Part shown: positions 44,791 through 55,745 of the stretch, one piece after another
Layout of the letters: each line of letters starts with the position of its first letter
Numbering within the stretch: the stretch's first letter is position 1
Assembly (NCBI GenBank): GCA_028023455.1
Contig: JAQFVV010006221.1
Span: 2,422,001-2,486,000 of the forward strand
Origin: Epiperipatus broadwayi
Taxonomy: Eukaryota > Onychophora > Udeonychophora > Euonychophora > Peripatidae
Length of the DNA stretch: 64,000 bases
Direction: 5' to 3'
The notes under the pieces: generated by a model
Told to the model about the DNA's origin: nothing
Database searches by the model: none
Seen by the model: only the letters and a program-made list of their open reading frames with translations
Program-made: the position numbers and the translations under genes

Positions 44791-46201
44791 TAAGGTAAAG
44801 TTTACAAACTATTTTAAATTACTAATAGACTTTATCTCAGACCTATAACATCAATAAGAATATAATAACACTCTATTAAGAACTGTTACTCAAATAGATT
44901 ATATAAGGAACAGCAAACTGTCAGTAAATTTTCAACTGAGGTATTTAAAAATAACTTATTTGGCAAAATTACACGTTGGATATTCTATAAGATAATACAG
45001 AAAATGTTACTGATGACATAAAAATATAAGCATAAATTGACAAAGAATAATATACACAAGGATTCAACAGCATAATTTTGATAGAAAAATTATTTTAGCA
45101 ATAATAAAAAAATTATTACCAAAAGATAATAACATTATAAAAATCATGGAATTTTTTTTAGGGATTGTTTTATTATTCTTGATTACAAACCCCCCCCCCC
45201 CCACCAGTGTACCCAAATTGATAATAATATAAACATTGTAATAGCTTTTGTGCAAATATAACAATACATTAGTATTCTAATTATGCAAAATGCATTAGTA
45301 TGCTAATTATGTAAATGAAATAAGTGGGTGGTGAATTAAAGTCAATTATAAACTTAATTATATAACAATTTTCACATATGTAATTAACAAAAAATTGTAA
45401 ATATATGAGTGTTTGCAATTAGGACATTAATTAGTAAATGTTTACCAGCTTTATATATACAGAATGCTAATGATGAAGAACCTTAAGATACTTCCCATTA
45501 CAGAACACTTTCAGTTATAATATATAGATAAAAAATTCAGTGAAGTATGAGACCAGTGTGATGTAAAAAAATTAACCGTTTCCTGGAATTTCTCATACTA
45601 TTGCACTATGGCATTATGGGTAATAATGTTTATCTTGTAGTAATCAATCTAAATCTAAAAATTTTACCAAATTATTTCATTGATTGGTTTCAATTTAATG
45701 CTAGATATATTTTATAGTTTCATTTTCATTTCGGTATCTAGATAGCAGAAGTAATTAAAAAATAAAAAGATAAGACTGTAAATGCAGACTTGAAACATTT
45801 GAGGGCATTATTTAAGTGCAGAGGAAAAGATACGTTTTTTTTATGGCTATGCTTTAATTTTCAAAATATTTTTGTCAGTTTGCTGTATAATATAATTATA
45901 CAAATGAAAAATATTTTATGTGTAATATTAAAAATATGTTTTTGGAATTATTTAAAATTATATGATAGAAAATAAAAAAAAATTATTATAGTGATGGCAG
46001 AAAATAAAACCTTTTTTTAAAATTTCACTTGATAACTTTACATTTAAAATAATTTTTAATAATAAGTGGGCAAAATTATAGTTTTATTTTGCTACAGACT
46101 TTATTCAAACTAAAGGCTCACATTTATAAACAATTAGCTTTATAATTTGAGCCTGAATTTACTTACAATTTTTAAATTTATTTAAACGCACATTGATTAC
46201 G
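44791..46201. other. AT-rich stretch with C13 run
   Basis: A C13 homopolymer lies at 45190-45202. Otherwise no recognised element. The frames at 45064-45264 (minus) and 45790-45975 (plus) have no motif. Confidence 0.55.
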
Positions 46202-46344
46202 TAAGTAATATTTATTAAGGCTGTAGCCTCAAGCACACGCGTATAAAAATGCGATAGTAGGGAGGTTTAAGACCTGTAGAGGTCCCTACTATCACATTTT
46301 TATATGCATGTGCTTGAGGGTACAGCCTTAATAAATATTACTTA
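46202..46344. repeat. Inverted repeat, about 62-bp arms
   Basis: TAAGTAATATTTATTAAGGC..CCTCAAGCACA..TAGTAGGGA pairs with TCCCTACTA..TGTGCTTGAGG..GCCTTAATAAATATTACTTA. The loop is about 19 bp. MITE-like fold-back. Confidence 0.9.
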
Positions 46345-46605
46345 TAATTTATGTAAAATATAAAATAATTAAAAATATGGAGCAATAAATCCCAACATTG
46401 CTTTCAATTTTTATGACAATTGTTTTTAGAACTGCTGTAGGTAGTTTTAATAAAAAGAGGGCCAAGATGTTATATACGTTTGATGGTGGAATTTTTAATT
46501 TGAAATAATTAGAAGCAAAAGCAAGAACTTCATAGTCTTGGATTATAGATCTACAATATATTTATGATTATACTATTTTTGCTAGTTCAAAAGATTCTTT
46601 ACAGA

Positions 46606-46857
46606 TTTTATGTAATGAGCTTTAATAGCTCTTAACAAGCTTTTCTGAACATCCCTATCCCCAGACCGGTTTTGAGCTTTTGGCTTTCCTCATTGAGGCA
46701 CTAGGATATTCAGCATTGCCCAAAGCTAGAAACCAGTCTGAAGGTAGGAATATTCAGAAAAGCTTGTTAAGAGTTATTAAAGCTCATTATATATCATTTG
46801 TAGTACAAGCTTATTAAATTAAGTCACATGATGTATGACTTGATTTCTTTGCAATTA
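46606..46857 (+). mobile_element. Family C hammerhead retroelement nested in LINE
   Basis: A fold-back insertion: the left arm ATGAGCTTTAATAGCTCTTA pairs with TAAGAGTTATTAAAGCTCAT on the right. The plus-sense 3' end is ACATGATGTATGACTTG. TTTACAGA (46598-46605 and 46858-46865) flanks it, and removing the insert restores the LINE reading order. The left, inverted part carries ribozyme C4. The right part has a ribozyme remnant (AGCTAGAAACCAGTC, TGAAGG). Confidence 0.75.
46651..46710 (-). ncRNA. Hammerhead ribozyme C4 (decayed)
   Basis: Minus strand: ATCCTA..CCTCA, ATGAGGA (C3 to A), AAGCCAAAAGCTC, AAA in place of GAA, ACCGGT, C, TGGGGATAGGGAT. The helix III palindrome is ACCGGT, against ACTGGT in C1 and C2. 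Core changes make it inactive. Confidence 0.55.
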
Positions 46858-47644
46858 TTTACAGAGTATACCTAATGTTTGATGTGGCATTTAAAGGCTT
46901 TAATTTCATAATTAATGTTAAAAAAAGTTAAGTTTTTTATAAGCGAGTAATAAAAGAAAAATCCCCAATAACGTTTTGCTTGGGTGATTATGACTTAGAG
47001 AATGTAAATCAATTTCAATATTTTGGTAGTTTTATAAGTAGTTAAGTGGACTTAGGTATTGAGTATAACATAGATTCTAATATTCTTCTGCAACTAATTT
47101 AGTTGTAAATAGAAGTGTTATTTTGCTTAGTTTATTGTATGAACAATGTAATACAAACTCATTAGAAAACTTTCATTTAAGGATAATGCATTATACAATA
47201 GCAAGATTGTAAAACCAATATGTTCTTCAATTTTCTGATTGTGATTCTATGAAGTCCACTATTGTAAAATCATACCTTCATTGGATTAGACATGAAAAGT
47301 GAATCAACAATGCAAACCTTCCTAAAGAGTATTTTGTGGTGAACTTGAGCATAGTTTTCATATGATCTGATGAGACCACATTATAGGGATTATCTCAAAG
47401 ACATTCTAAAGAAATGCAATGTTGATTGTTTCCATTGGGAAGATGTGGAAGAGAATGAAAATACATTGGAGAGTTAAAATTAGAGATGGTGTTGAAATAT
47501 TTCAGAAAGGTAAGCTTTTTGCTGAAATATTTAATAGGCAGCATTAGAAAATATCAAATAAACAAAAAAATAGTCAAAGATGTTGTATATGTGAATGTAA
47601 TTGTGGTTCAAAGATTGGTTTGTATAATCATTAAACTTATCAAA

Positions 47645-48002
47645 AGACTTTGAACATTCCATCATCGGATTTTCAGTGAAATGAATGGCTGAAGAGTTGT
47701 GGGTTGGAGTAGTTTGAAGCCTGTTCATTAAAGTATGAAGATTGGCTATTAATATAAAGCTGAGCACTGATTGTATATATGTGTGGAGATAGTAATCTGG
47801 ACCAACTGATGATGGCTGGTTTTGTATGAAATAGATGTATTGGTGATTATTTATCTTTTCTACATGTGTATGATCAGGTGGGTTAACAATATGAGGTGGC
47901 ATGGAGGATTAAGGGTCATGTGAAAGTCTGAGTTGAAATCCCTCATATATTACATTATATATATGCAGGTGTGTGTAAGCCTGTACAGTGTATTAATTTA
48001 TA
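47645..48002 (+). mobile_element. Family A hammerhead retroelement, monomer, 5'-truncated
   Basis: Starts within the unit at TTTGAACATTCCATCATC and runs through the ribozyme to GTGTATTAATTTA, the shared 3' end. It lies just after the LINE 3' end and just before the inverted repeat at 48003. Confidence 0.8.
47785..47857 (+). ncRNA. Hammerhead ribozyme A11
   Basis: AGATA..TAATC..CCAA, CTGATGA 47806-47812, a weak helix II (TGGCT/TGTAT), GAAA, a degraded helix III (TAGATGTA), TTGG..GATTA..TATCT. Invariant CUGAUGA and GAA are kept. Helices II and III are impaired. Confidence 0.65.
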
Positions 48003-48258
48003 TATAAATAAAATAGTTTCTGGGTTAAACAGTGTTAATTTTGTTTATTTCCCAATGTTTCAATGAAATAGCATCCACTATTGTCAAAGTTAATTTTAAA
48101 AAAACCTCCCATTAAATTGCAAATAGCAACAATATTGAATGTAAGATAAAGAATGAGATTGATTGTAAAGTAGTTGAGCCAATGGTGTTTGCTATTTCAT
48201 CAAAACAGTGGGAAGCAAACATAACATGCAGTTTAAACCAAATACTATTTTATTTATA
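48003..48258. repeat. Inverted repeat, about 75-bp arms
   Basis: ATAAATAAAATAGT(T)T..GTTTAAACTGC-type and GCTATTTCAT segments occur in inverse order at both ends (48003-48080 and 48183-48258), with a spacer of about 100 bp. Non-coding fold-back element. Confidence 0.8.
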
Positions 48259-49440
48259 TCATATATATATATATTTCATTAAATTTATTATCATGACATG
48301 AGACTGTAGTATATTGTTCAATATATATTTGTACAAACATGAGAGGAACGGAGAAAACAATGTAATATTTGTTTAAAAATTAAAATAAGAATTGTTAAAA
48401 ATAATTTCTTATTAATAGTTTATTAAACTATTAGTATAAAAATATAATTATTTTGAACACTATTGAATTTGGAATAGAAAAAAAGATTTGTTTATCAGAA
48501 ATGAATTGGTACTTGGCAGCCTTTTTTTAAAAAAAAAAAATACCGTTTCAGGGGCCTAAAAATTTATTTATTTATTTCAATTTTATTTTACTGAAAGTGT
48601 TAGTTGTTAAGTTTAAAAAAATTAATAAATCAAATATAAATTCTATTCAGAAGATTTATTTCAAATTTTTTTAATATTTATATTATAACATGTAGATGAC
48701 GTCACACTCTAAACATTAACTTATTAATAACTTTTACTTAATACAAAAATAATAAAAAATAAATATTATAATTAATTTTTGCAGAAATTTTTATTTTTTT
48801 AAAATAACAATAAAAAAATGTAAATATTAAATATGACTGTTTACCAACTATTAATAATTAATGAATCTAAATTTATTCTACTCTATCAAAAAAGTTATAA
48901 TATATATTGATTTTAGAAAATATTACTTGAGTAAAAAGATTTGGAAAATGTGAATAAAAAAAATGAGTTAAAAATTAAAAAAGGGTAAAAAAAAAATTGT
49001 TGAAGGAATTAAGATTACATTGGACATATTCCTAAATTAGAAAAAAAAAAAAAAAATTATGTTAAAGAAAGTTGTGAAATATAAAAATTAGAAATAGTTG
49101 CTAGAAATTATTAAAGAGAAAAGTATCTACGAGTATTTGAAAGATATAGCTAAAGATGAAAAAAAAAGGAATGCTTTTAAATAAAAAATTGTAAACAAAA
49201 ATAGACAAAAAAAAAATAATTATATTCCTTAACATTTTTCAGATCAAAGTTTTTCACAAGATTCTTAAATAGAATTTTTTTTTTTTTTTAAAAAAAGTAT
49301 TATTTCTTGTTTTTTTTAAAAAAAAAATTTTTTTTTTAAAAAAAGTGAAATAAAAGAAACTTAATTGCTTTTTGGAAGGTCTTTTTTTTGTGTCCCTCCC
49401 CCTTCCTACCAATTAACATTTGATTTAGTTTAACTTTTTT
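48259..49440. other. AT-rich stretch with T/A homopolymer junctions
   Basis: T-run/A-run junctions occur at 48522-48540, 49271-49300 and 49311-49344. No coding signal. Confidence 0.55.
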
Positions 49441-49590
49441 TTTGGCTTTAAAGAATATTTTCTTTTCACAGTCTATAAAAGAAGTTAATTATCTATGAAT
49501 TTTTAGTCAACTTTTGTTTTCTGATTCTTCATTGTCAATAATTTTCCTTTTTATTCATTAACAACAAAGTATCCAAGTTAATGAACAGAA
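49441..49590. repeat. Dispersed repeat copy (partner at 57621)
   Basis: ATTTTCTTTTCACAGTCTA, AAAGAAGTTAATTA, TTTTCCTTT and TTCATTAACAA.AA are shared in order with 57621-57772. Both copies sit just after long T/A homopolymer junctions. Confidence 0.75.
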
Positions 49591-49874
49591 AAAAGTTCAA
49601 TACATATTGTTTCTTTTTGTTCAAGTGTGTGTGGGATATATATATATTTAGTAAATTCAGAGTCAATAAACTTTTTCAGCAAATCAGTCGACATAAGTAA
49701 ATAAAGACCTATGTATTTAGTAAAGTATTTTTATCAAACGCCCTAATTATCATAACAAAAATAAAATTACAAATTTATAATATATATACATAAAATAATA
49801 TAATGTGCAAAGATTTGGCAAACTATTACAAATAATATCAATAATGATTTAGTTTTATTGTTTTATTGTATTTA
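49591..49874. other. AT-rich stretch, nothing recognised
   Basis: No signal. Confidence 0.5.
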
Positions 49875-50275
49875 AATGGATAAGGTCCTATACATGAAAG
49901 GTCAGAATGACTTGAGGTAAACATGGGCATGGCAATAATATTTTCATCAGCATGGGATTTGGGCTTTCCATCATCAGATTTTCAATGATATGGATGGCTG
50001 AAGAGTTGGAGGTTGGAGTGGATTGAAACCTGTCCATTAAAGTATGAAGATTTGCTATCTTAATATAAACTGAGCACTGATTATATACATATGTGGGAGA
50101 TGATAATCTGGACCAACTGATGATTGCTGGTTTAGCATGAAATACGTTTATCAGTGATTATTTATCTTTTCGACATATATGTGTTCAAGTGTATTAGTGA
50201 TATGAGATAGAGTGGTGAGTGTTGGGTCATGTGGAAGTCGTGCTCATATACCCTATATATTACATTTAATTTTAT
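49875..50275 (+). mobile_element. Family A hammerhead retroelement, monomer
   Basis: Plus-sense unit from GGTCCTATACATGAAAGGTC through ribozyme A12 to GGGTCATGTGGAAGTC and TATATTACATTTAA. Its 3' side directly abuts the truncated C-terminal end of the Penelope-like remnant (50276-52115), which lies in the opposite orientation. Confidence 0.75.
50096..50168 (+). ncRNA. Hammerhead ribozyme A12
   Basis: GAGATGA..TAATC..CCAA, CTGATGA 50117-50123, helix II TTGCT/AGCAT, GAAA, ATACGTTTAT, then CAG..GATTA..ATCT. The invariant boxes are kept, but the first helix I segment no longer pairs. Confidence 0.65.
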
Positions 50276-52115
50276 AAACTATTTATAGAGATTGGTTTGG
50301 AAATAATTTATCTTTAGTATTGTTTAAATTTTGATTAAGATTAGGAGGTATTCTAAAACTGATATTATAATCGTTTGAACAAATTGTTTCCCATCTTTTT
50401 AGATATATTAAATATATAAGGGAGGCTGGTTCATGCATTATTATTATTAATGTTTTTAGTATTCAAAAATGAATAAAAAAATTTAAGAGTTTTGTTTAAT
50501 TAAATCTTTCATATAAATTTCAATGTTGTTTCTTTCTATTTGCTTCAAAACTTACATAATTTAAAATTACTATACAAAAAACATTTAAATCCAGCCAATT
50601 TATGAGAAATTGGAGTAAAAGAATGAGGGTCAACTGCACCTTGAATATTGATAAGCTTTATAACTATTATATAACTAATTTGTGTATTTGTATGTTGAAT
50701 ATACATATCTAAAACTTTATACCACCAAAGTTATTTTCATCTTCTATAGTCCAAACCAAAGAAGATAAAAGAGGTAATTCATCTTTTATATCAATAATTG
50801 TTGTTTTTCCTTCAGCAAATATAAAAACATCACCTACATATATATATATAAAGGTGATGTTGCTGTAGCAAACTTTTTTGGAATAATTTCTAATTCAAAT
50901 TTATTTAAAACTACACAATGAATAATTCCACTTAAAGGTAGTCCCATACGCCATCTATATTCTATTGTATAAAATTCATCATTAAAAAGAGCCGTATTAT
51001 TATCCATCCATTTAAAAATATCAATAATAAAATTTATTTTGTACTCATTAAAATTTAAATTAATTAAAACATAATTAATAGATCATTTTCGTGACACTGA
51101 ACTCTAAAATTCTATTATATCTAATGAAGCAAGTTTATTGTTAGAATTATATATGTGTGTACATTCAAATGAAGATTTTATAGCAAATTTTCTGAAACTG
51201 ACTTGTTTACTTAACCATTCAGCTATTAATTTAACTGTTTTATAAAAATTCGTGCCTCCAAAATCAATAAAAGTCTAAGAGGTTGATTTTCTTTATGCAT
51301 TTTTACATTTGCAAAACAGTTGAATAAATCTTTTTATATTCAAATTTATCAATTGCTTTGTTTTACTATTATCTTAATATTGAAACGATAAATTTATCTT
51401 TTTTTCTTTTAAAATTATATTCATTGCGTAATTTAAAGTTTAACTTTTTAATTTAATCATAAACTTTATTGTTACAATCCTCATTAAATGAAAGAATAAA
51501 TCTATTACCTTTATCCTCCTTTAAACATTTAATATTGTTATTTTGTAAAAATGATTTATATTCATTTAAATTGTTATACCAATTGTATGACATTTTAAAT
51601 GGACGTAGATGTGATAGTTTTGAAATTTTATCAATATCTTTTCATTGAGGTTTATTTTCATAGTATGTTTCAATATCATCAATAGATTCTAAATATGGAT
51701 TTTTCCAATTTCCCCTCAATAAATTTTGGACTGCAATCAAAAACAAGTTTAATATTATGTGGAATAGAATATTTAGTTAAATTAACAAATTTATGGTCAT
51801 TTAATTTAGGTAATATTATACCTTGTTTGAAAGCTAAAAATTTTAACTTTTTACCATATTTATGATTTAAAAATAAAGTTTAATTTTGAACATTTAGTAT
51901 TAATACAATCAGGAATATTATAATATTTTTTTAAATTCTTCAATCTTCGAATTTCTTTTTTAATCACCTTTTTGCAATCGGAAATAATCATATGGAGTAA
52001 TTGGTTTTTTAAACACAGAATAATTTTATCTCTCTGAAATATAGATTTATCACTCCGAATATTACAGAAATTAGGAAAAATAAGAAAATTAAAAATATTC
52101 ATCCATTATAACGTA
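50276..52115 (-). pseudogene. Decayed Penelope-like element reverse transcriptase
   Basis: Minus-strand blocks in Penelope RT order. An N-terminal frame lies at 52102-51860. Next come KLNDHKFVNLTKYSIPHNIK (about 51780) and LKEDKGNRFILSF (about 51500), then LASLDI (about 51130). KWMDNNTALFNDEFYTIEYR then RMGLPLSGII follow (50950-50921, the 'Q.eG.aMGsPLs' box). YVGDVFIFAEG (from 50840; YVDD with D to G) precedes LVWTIEDENNF. VDPHSFTPISHKLAGFKCFL (about 50640-50580) comes next. LPYIFNISKKMG (about 50435) is the linker that normally precedes the GIY-YIG endonuclease. That endonuclease is absent because the element stops at 50276. Several stops and frameshifts plus the palm-site change make it dead. 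Confidence 0.8.
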
Positions 52116-52850
52116 ATTTAATAAAATATTTTCTTTCCTTAATTTAACTATTTATAATAATAATAGTAATGGAAAACTATTCAGAAAAGTTTAAAAGTTT
52201 TGAAGGAAATAGTAAATTTTTTTAGACTGAATATATACCGGAAATGTTTTTTTAGTCCTTTCACTTTTTAACAATATCTTTAAAATATCGAAGACAAAAC
52301 AAAAAGGCATCTATTCTTTGCCCAATAATAAACAGTATAGGAAAGCTATGAACAGCTATCTAAAAAAAAAAAAATAAGCCTGTTTAAAATCTGCAAAAAT
52401 TTATGTTTTATCGGGATTAGAATTGTTTTGATTATATATATTGTAACGGAATATATGCCGTTACATTATTTTAAAATGAAAATAAAAAGATCGTAAATAA
52501 AATTTGATTTATTAAAAAAAAAAAAAAACTTAAAAAACTGAAAATTAAAAGTTGTTTAATATATATAGATCGCATGATGGACAACTTTAAAAACTTTTAA
52601 AAAATAAAAATATTTGAAAGTAATTTTTTTTTTGTAAAAAGTAAAGATTGATATTTTAAAAATAGAAATAATGTTGATTTCTATAGTCTTAGAAAATGGA
52701 AATGATTGTCTTATTAATTAAATGATTGTTCAAAAGCAAACTACCTGTAAAATAAATTAAATGGTCAGATAAGAGAATACAAAGGAATTAAATGACCAAT
52801 CCAAACACGAAAATGACAGCACGGACCATAACTGAAACACGAATGGATTA
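52116..52850. other. AT-rich stretch, nothing recognised
   Basis: A short palindrome TGTAACGGAATATATGCCGTTACA lies at 52441-52465; otherwise A/T-rich. No coding signal. Confidence 0.5.
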
Positions 52851-52851
52851 G

Positions 52852-52910
52852 TGACGTCTTGCTCGTTGAATCTCAAGATCTAATGATAAGAGACTAATAA
52901 AAATATAAAA
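52852..52910 (+). promoter_or_regulatory. Candidate promoter: CRE-like site and TATA box
   Basis: TGACGTC at 52852-52858 lies about 45 bp upstream of TATAAAA at 52904-52910. Initiation would fall near 52935. Both sit at the start of a less AT-rich tract (52790-53160) that leads to a short ATG frame with a good splice donor (53067-53146). Prediction only. Confidence 0.35.
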
Positions 52911-53066
52911 GCCAAATTATTATTATAATTGTTATCTTAGAGCTGACTATGAATAGATCGTTATAACTAGCTATATTGCAGATTTTCACGATGTGGAAGT
53001 CTGCAATAAATTTAATTTTCCGGACAGCCAGCTGAGGCCTCTGGATGACAGCTCCTGACCAAATGC

Positions 53067-53146
53067 ATGGCAAGTCGCAGTTTCATTTCAAAGGACAAAA
53101 TCTACGAAAGTGATCACGAAGATGGACTTCTCAATCTATTAAATCC
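53067..53146 (+). CDS. Candidate first coding exon, product unknown
   Basis: ATG at 53067 opens a frame of 26 complete codons (MASRSFISKDKIYESDHEDG, then LLNLLN) running into CC|GTAAAG, a plausible 5' splice site at 53147. Balanced amino-acid composition and higher GC than the surroundings support an exon. A TATA/CRE pair lies at the right distance upstream. An upstream out-of-frame ATG (53063) is present. No second exon was identified. Confidence 0.3.
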
Positions 53147-53159
53147 GTAAAGTATAAAC

Positions 53160-54346
53160 TATTGTGTCTATCTAATAAGAACTTTCCTAAAATTGCAAGT
53201 AATTAATAACTGAAAATAACTCTTATCTGACTTAAAGAATGCAAATTCAATTATTGCTATTTTTTTTATGTAGATGTTTAAGCAATCATTTCCAGTTCTC
53301 TTTTTTTGTGTGTGTATTATGTTTTAACTAAAATGTATTAAATTTAAGTTGTTTATAGATGCTTGCATGGATTCGTTTGCGGTTAATTATATTATGGTTT
53401 TCATATTTTATCAAAATATATAGACATTCGATAAATAATGATACCTTACGGTGAGTATCTAAAATGTATTTATTCGGATGTCTTTTAAGTTATTGGTGAC
53501 AACGCAAGTATCTTATGGTGAATACTATTGGGTTACTTATAAGTTTCCTCTGCGATTGTCGGCATCAATAATTTTGTATTTTGATCATTTATGTTTATTT
53601 TGAAATGTTTTTGACCATGGAATCTATGTAAGCGATCTATACCCAACATTTTAAAGCAAATCTGTGCGATCTATTTAAAATAGTAATTTAAATTTTTTTA
53701 AAAAAAAAAAAATATTAATGTTAAAATCTAAAAATAAATTTAATCTTCAATTTTAAATGTGCGTTAATAAAAATCTATTTGTGTGTTAATTACTGGCAGT
53801 GGCTTCTTTTATTTTATTGTTCTAAATATTTAATATATACTTTGAGAATAGAAGTCTATTGAAACTTATAAATGTTTTAAAATCTCTGCTATTCCACTGA
53901 GCTAGTGACATGGGCTAACGACCGGAATCAAAATTTAAAAAAAAAAAAAAAAATATTTTTTTTTTTTTGACTTATGTATCTGCCTACTTTATAAATTTTT
54001 CTAGGTTCAAATGCCTAGATGGCGCCCTGTAGTGCAGTTTACGTAAGTCTCCTTCCCCGATCGTTAAAATATAAAGAATTTTGTATTTCTTAGAAAAGTT
54101 AAACAAGCCAGCCAATAAATTATCTGATAATATAATCTTAAAAACTTTGTCATCTCTTACCAAATTTGGCTAATTATTTTAGCCTGATCTCAAAGTTATA
54201 AAATTACATTACCAGTGAATTGATTGGCTAGTTAGTTTAAACTTCGTTAAGGAGTAGTTAACTTATATTATTATTATTTTAGAGTTACATATATTTGTGT
54301 GTATATATATAATCAAAATATTTTCACAGATTTTCATATGTAAGTA
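53160..54346. other. AT-rich stretch, nothing recognised
   Basis: T/A homopolymer junctions at 53693-53711 and 53935-53969. CTAGATGGCGCCCTGTAGTG near 54016 is a less AT-rich island with no identified role. Confidence 0.5.
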
Positions 54347-54460
54347 TTACAAGTTTTTAAAACAGACAAAACTCTCTATACGTATTGCCACTCATGCAAG
54401 CCAGAGTAATGAATGGATGCTAGAAGGCTTGTGCATAAAAACCCCATCTAGTGCCTATTC

Positions 54461-54521
54461 ATCTGATATCCCCAGACTAGTTTCTGGCTTGTGACCTTCG
54501 TCGGTGAGGAGCCTTGTATCT
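54461..54521 (-). ncRNA. Hammerhead ribozyme B4
   Basis: Minus strand: TCCTCA, CCGACGA (U4 to C), helix II AGGTCACAAGCCA (GG/CC), GAA, ACTAGT, C, TGGGGA. Helices I and III are intact. The U4 change is expected to reduce or abolish activity. Helix II G-C here replaces the A-U of B2. Confidence 0.7.
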
Positions 54522-55174
54522 GAAAGCACTGCACCTAGATTTTAGAATCTAATGCAACTCTCCAGCAGCCACATTTTATCTCTACTCAACTACTAAACAA
54601 TGAGACAAATTGAAAACCCTATAATATTTTTAATCCAAGCTTATCAGCTTATATAGTCTTATAGGTCTGAACTCAGTTCAGTACCTATACATTTTGGTAT
54701 CTTTGGTTCTTAATAACCATAACCATCACTATCCTATTAGACAGGATTGGTTTTAAGCCAATAAACACCACATGAAAACCATTTCTTATGCTTGCTCTTA
54801 ACTGTTATTAAAACAGGCAAAACTCTCTATTTGTATTGCCACTCAGTGCAAGCCAGAACAATAGAGTATAGAGTTTTGCCTGTTTTGATAACAGTTAAGA
54901 GTAAGCATAAGAAATGGTGATCATGTGATGTTTGTTGACTTAAAAACCAATCCTACCTAATAGGATGTGGTGGTTATGGTTATTAAAAAACCAAAGACAC
55001 CAAAATGTATAGTTACTGAACTGAGTTCAGACCTATATGACTATGTAAGCTTATGAGCTTGGATTGAAAATATTATAGTGTTTTCAATTTAAGTCTCATA
55101 GTTTAGTAGTTAAGTAGAGATAAAATATGGCTGCTGGAGGGTTGCATTAGATACTAAGATCTAGGTGCAGTGCT

Positions 55175-55243
55175 CTCAGATCCAAGGCTCCTCACTGACG
55201 AAAGTCATAAGCCAGAAACTAGTCTGAGGATACTGGATGAGTA
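55175..55243 (+). ncRNA. Hammerhead ribozyme B5 (core intact)
   Basis: ATCCA 55180-55184, TCCTCA 55189-55194, CTGACGA 55195-55201, helix II 55202-55214 (weak), GAA 55215-55217, ACTAGT 55218-55223, C 55224, TGAGGA 55225-55230, TGGAT 55234-55238, with CTC/GAG extending. Helix I next to the core is six Watson-Crick pairs. Confidence 0.8.
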
Positions 55244-55410
55244 GGCACTAGATGGGGATTTAATGCTCAAGCTTTCTGGCATCCATTGATTACTCTGGCT
55301 TGCACTGAGTGGCAATATGTATAGAGAGTTTTGCCTGTTTTAATAACAGTTAAGAGCAAGCATAAGAAATGGTGTTCATGTGATGTTTATTGACTTTTTA
55401 CAAGTTTTAA

Positions 55411-55732
55411 TGGATTTTTTCTATGGATTTTTTAGGTATGTTTTATGTATGACATAACTATGCCAGGAATTAATTAAAAAAAAATTGACACTGCTAACTA
55501 AAATCACATTATATATTAATAATATTTGTCAGTGACTAAGCCAAAAATTAAATTACTTTTAGTTTACATTCTTCTTTATATAGGAAAAATACATCAGATA
55601 TTAAAAAAAAAAATCTCAACTTTTAAAATATTTTCACAAGCAAATAAAATGCTACCATAGAGAGTTCTAGATAATGATAAGATTTTAATGGGCTTTTGCG
55701 TATAAATATTAATAATTTTAATGAAATTTTAG
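55411..55732. other. AT-rich stretch, nothing recognised
   Basis: No signal before the target duplication of the family A copy. Confidence 0.5.
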
Positions 55733-55745
55733 CATACATTTTTAG

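Larger units (their letters stand above)
46465..47560 (+). pseudogene. Decayed LINE reverse transcriptase, 3' half, with nested insertion
   Basis: Plus-strand blocks: FDGGIFNLK then EAKART, and DLQYIYDYTIFASSKDSLQ (YADD region; reads IYDY) at 46480-46605. After the nested element come AFKGFNFIINVKK and ENVNQFQYFGSFISS (46890-47045). Then follow HWIRHEK..NNANLPKEYF, DYLKDILKKCNVDCFHWEDV (47380-47450) and IRDGVEIFQKGKLFAE (47475-47540). Order and spacing match the palm-to-C-terminus of abundant animal endonuclease-RT LINEs. Stops and frameshifts are frequent. The family C element at 46606-46857 splits it, with TTTACAGA duplicated on both sides. Confidence 0.85.
54361..55397 (+). mobile_element. 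Family B hammerhead retroelement, inverted dimer
   Basis: TTACAAGTTTTTAA (54347-54360) and TTACAAGTTTTAA (55398-55410) form a target duplication with one indel. The right half is a plus-sense unit ending at the family 3' motif (TTCATGTGATGTTTATTGAC). The left half is an inverted, 5'-cut unit. The arms meet near 54840-54870 around CCAGAACAATAGAGTATAG. Ribozymes lie at 54461 (minus) and 55175 (plus). Confidence 0.85.

Noticed and set aside
47531-47902. 123-codon minus-strand ORF
   Set aside because: Antisense reading of a family A unit and LINE tail; not conserved as an open frame in sister copies.
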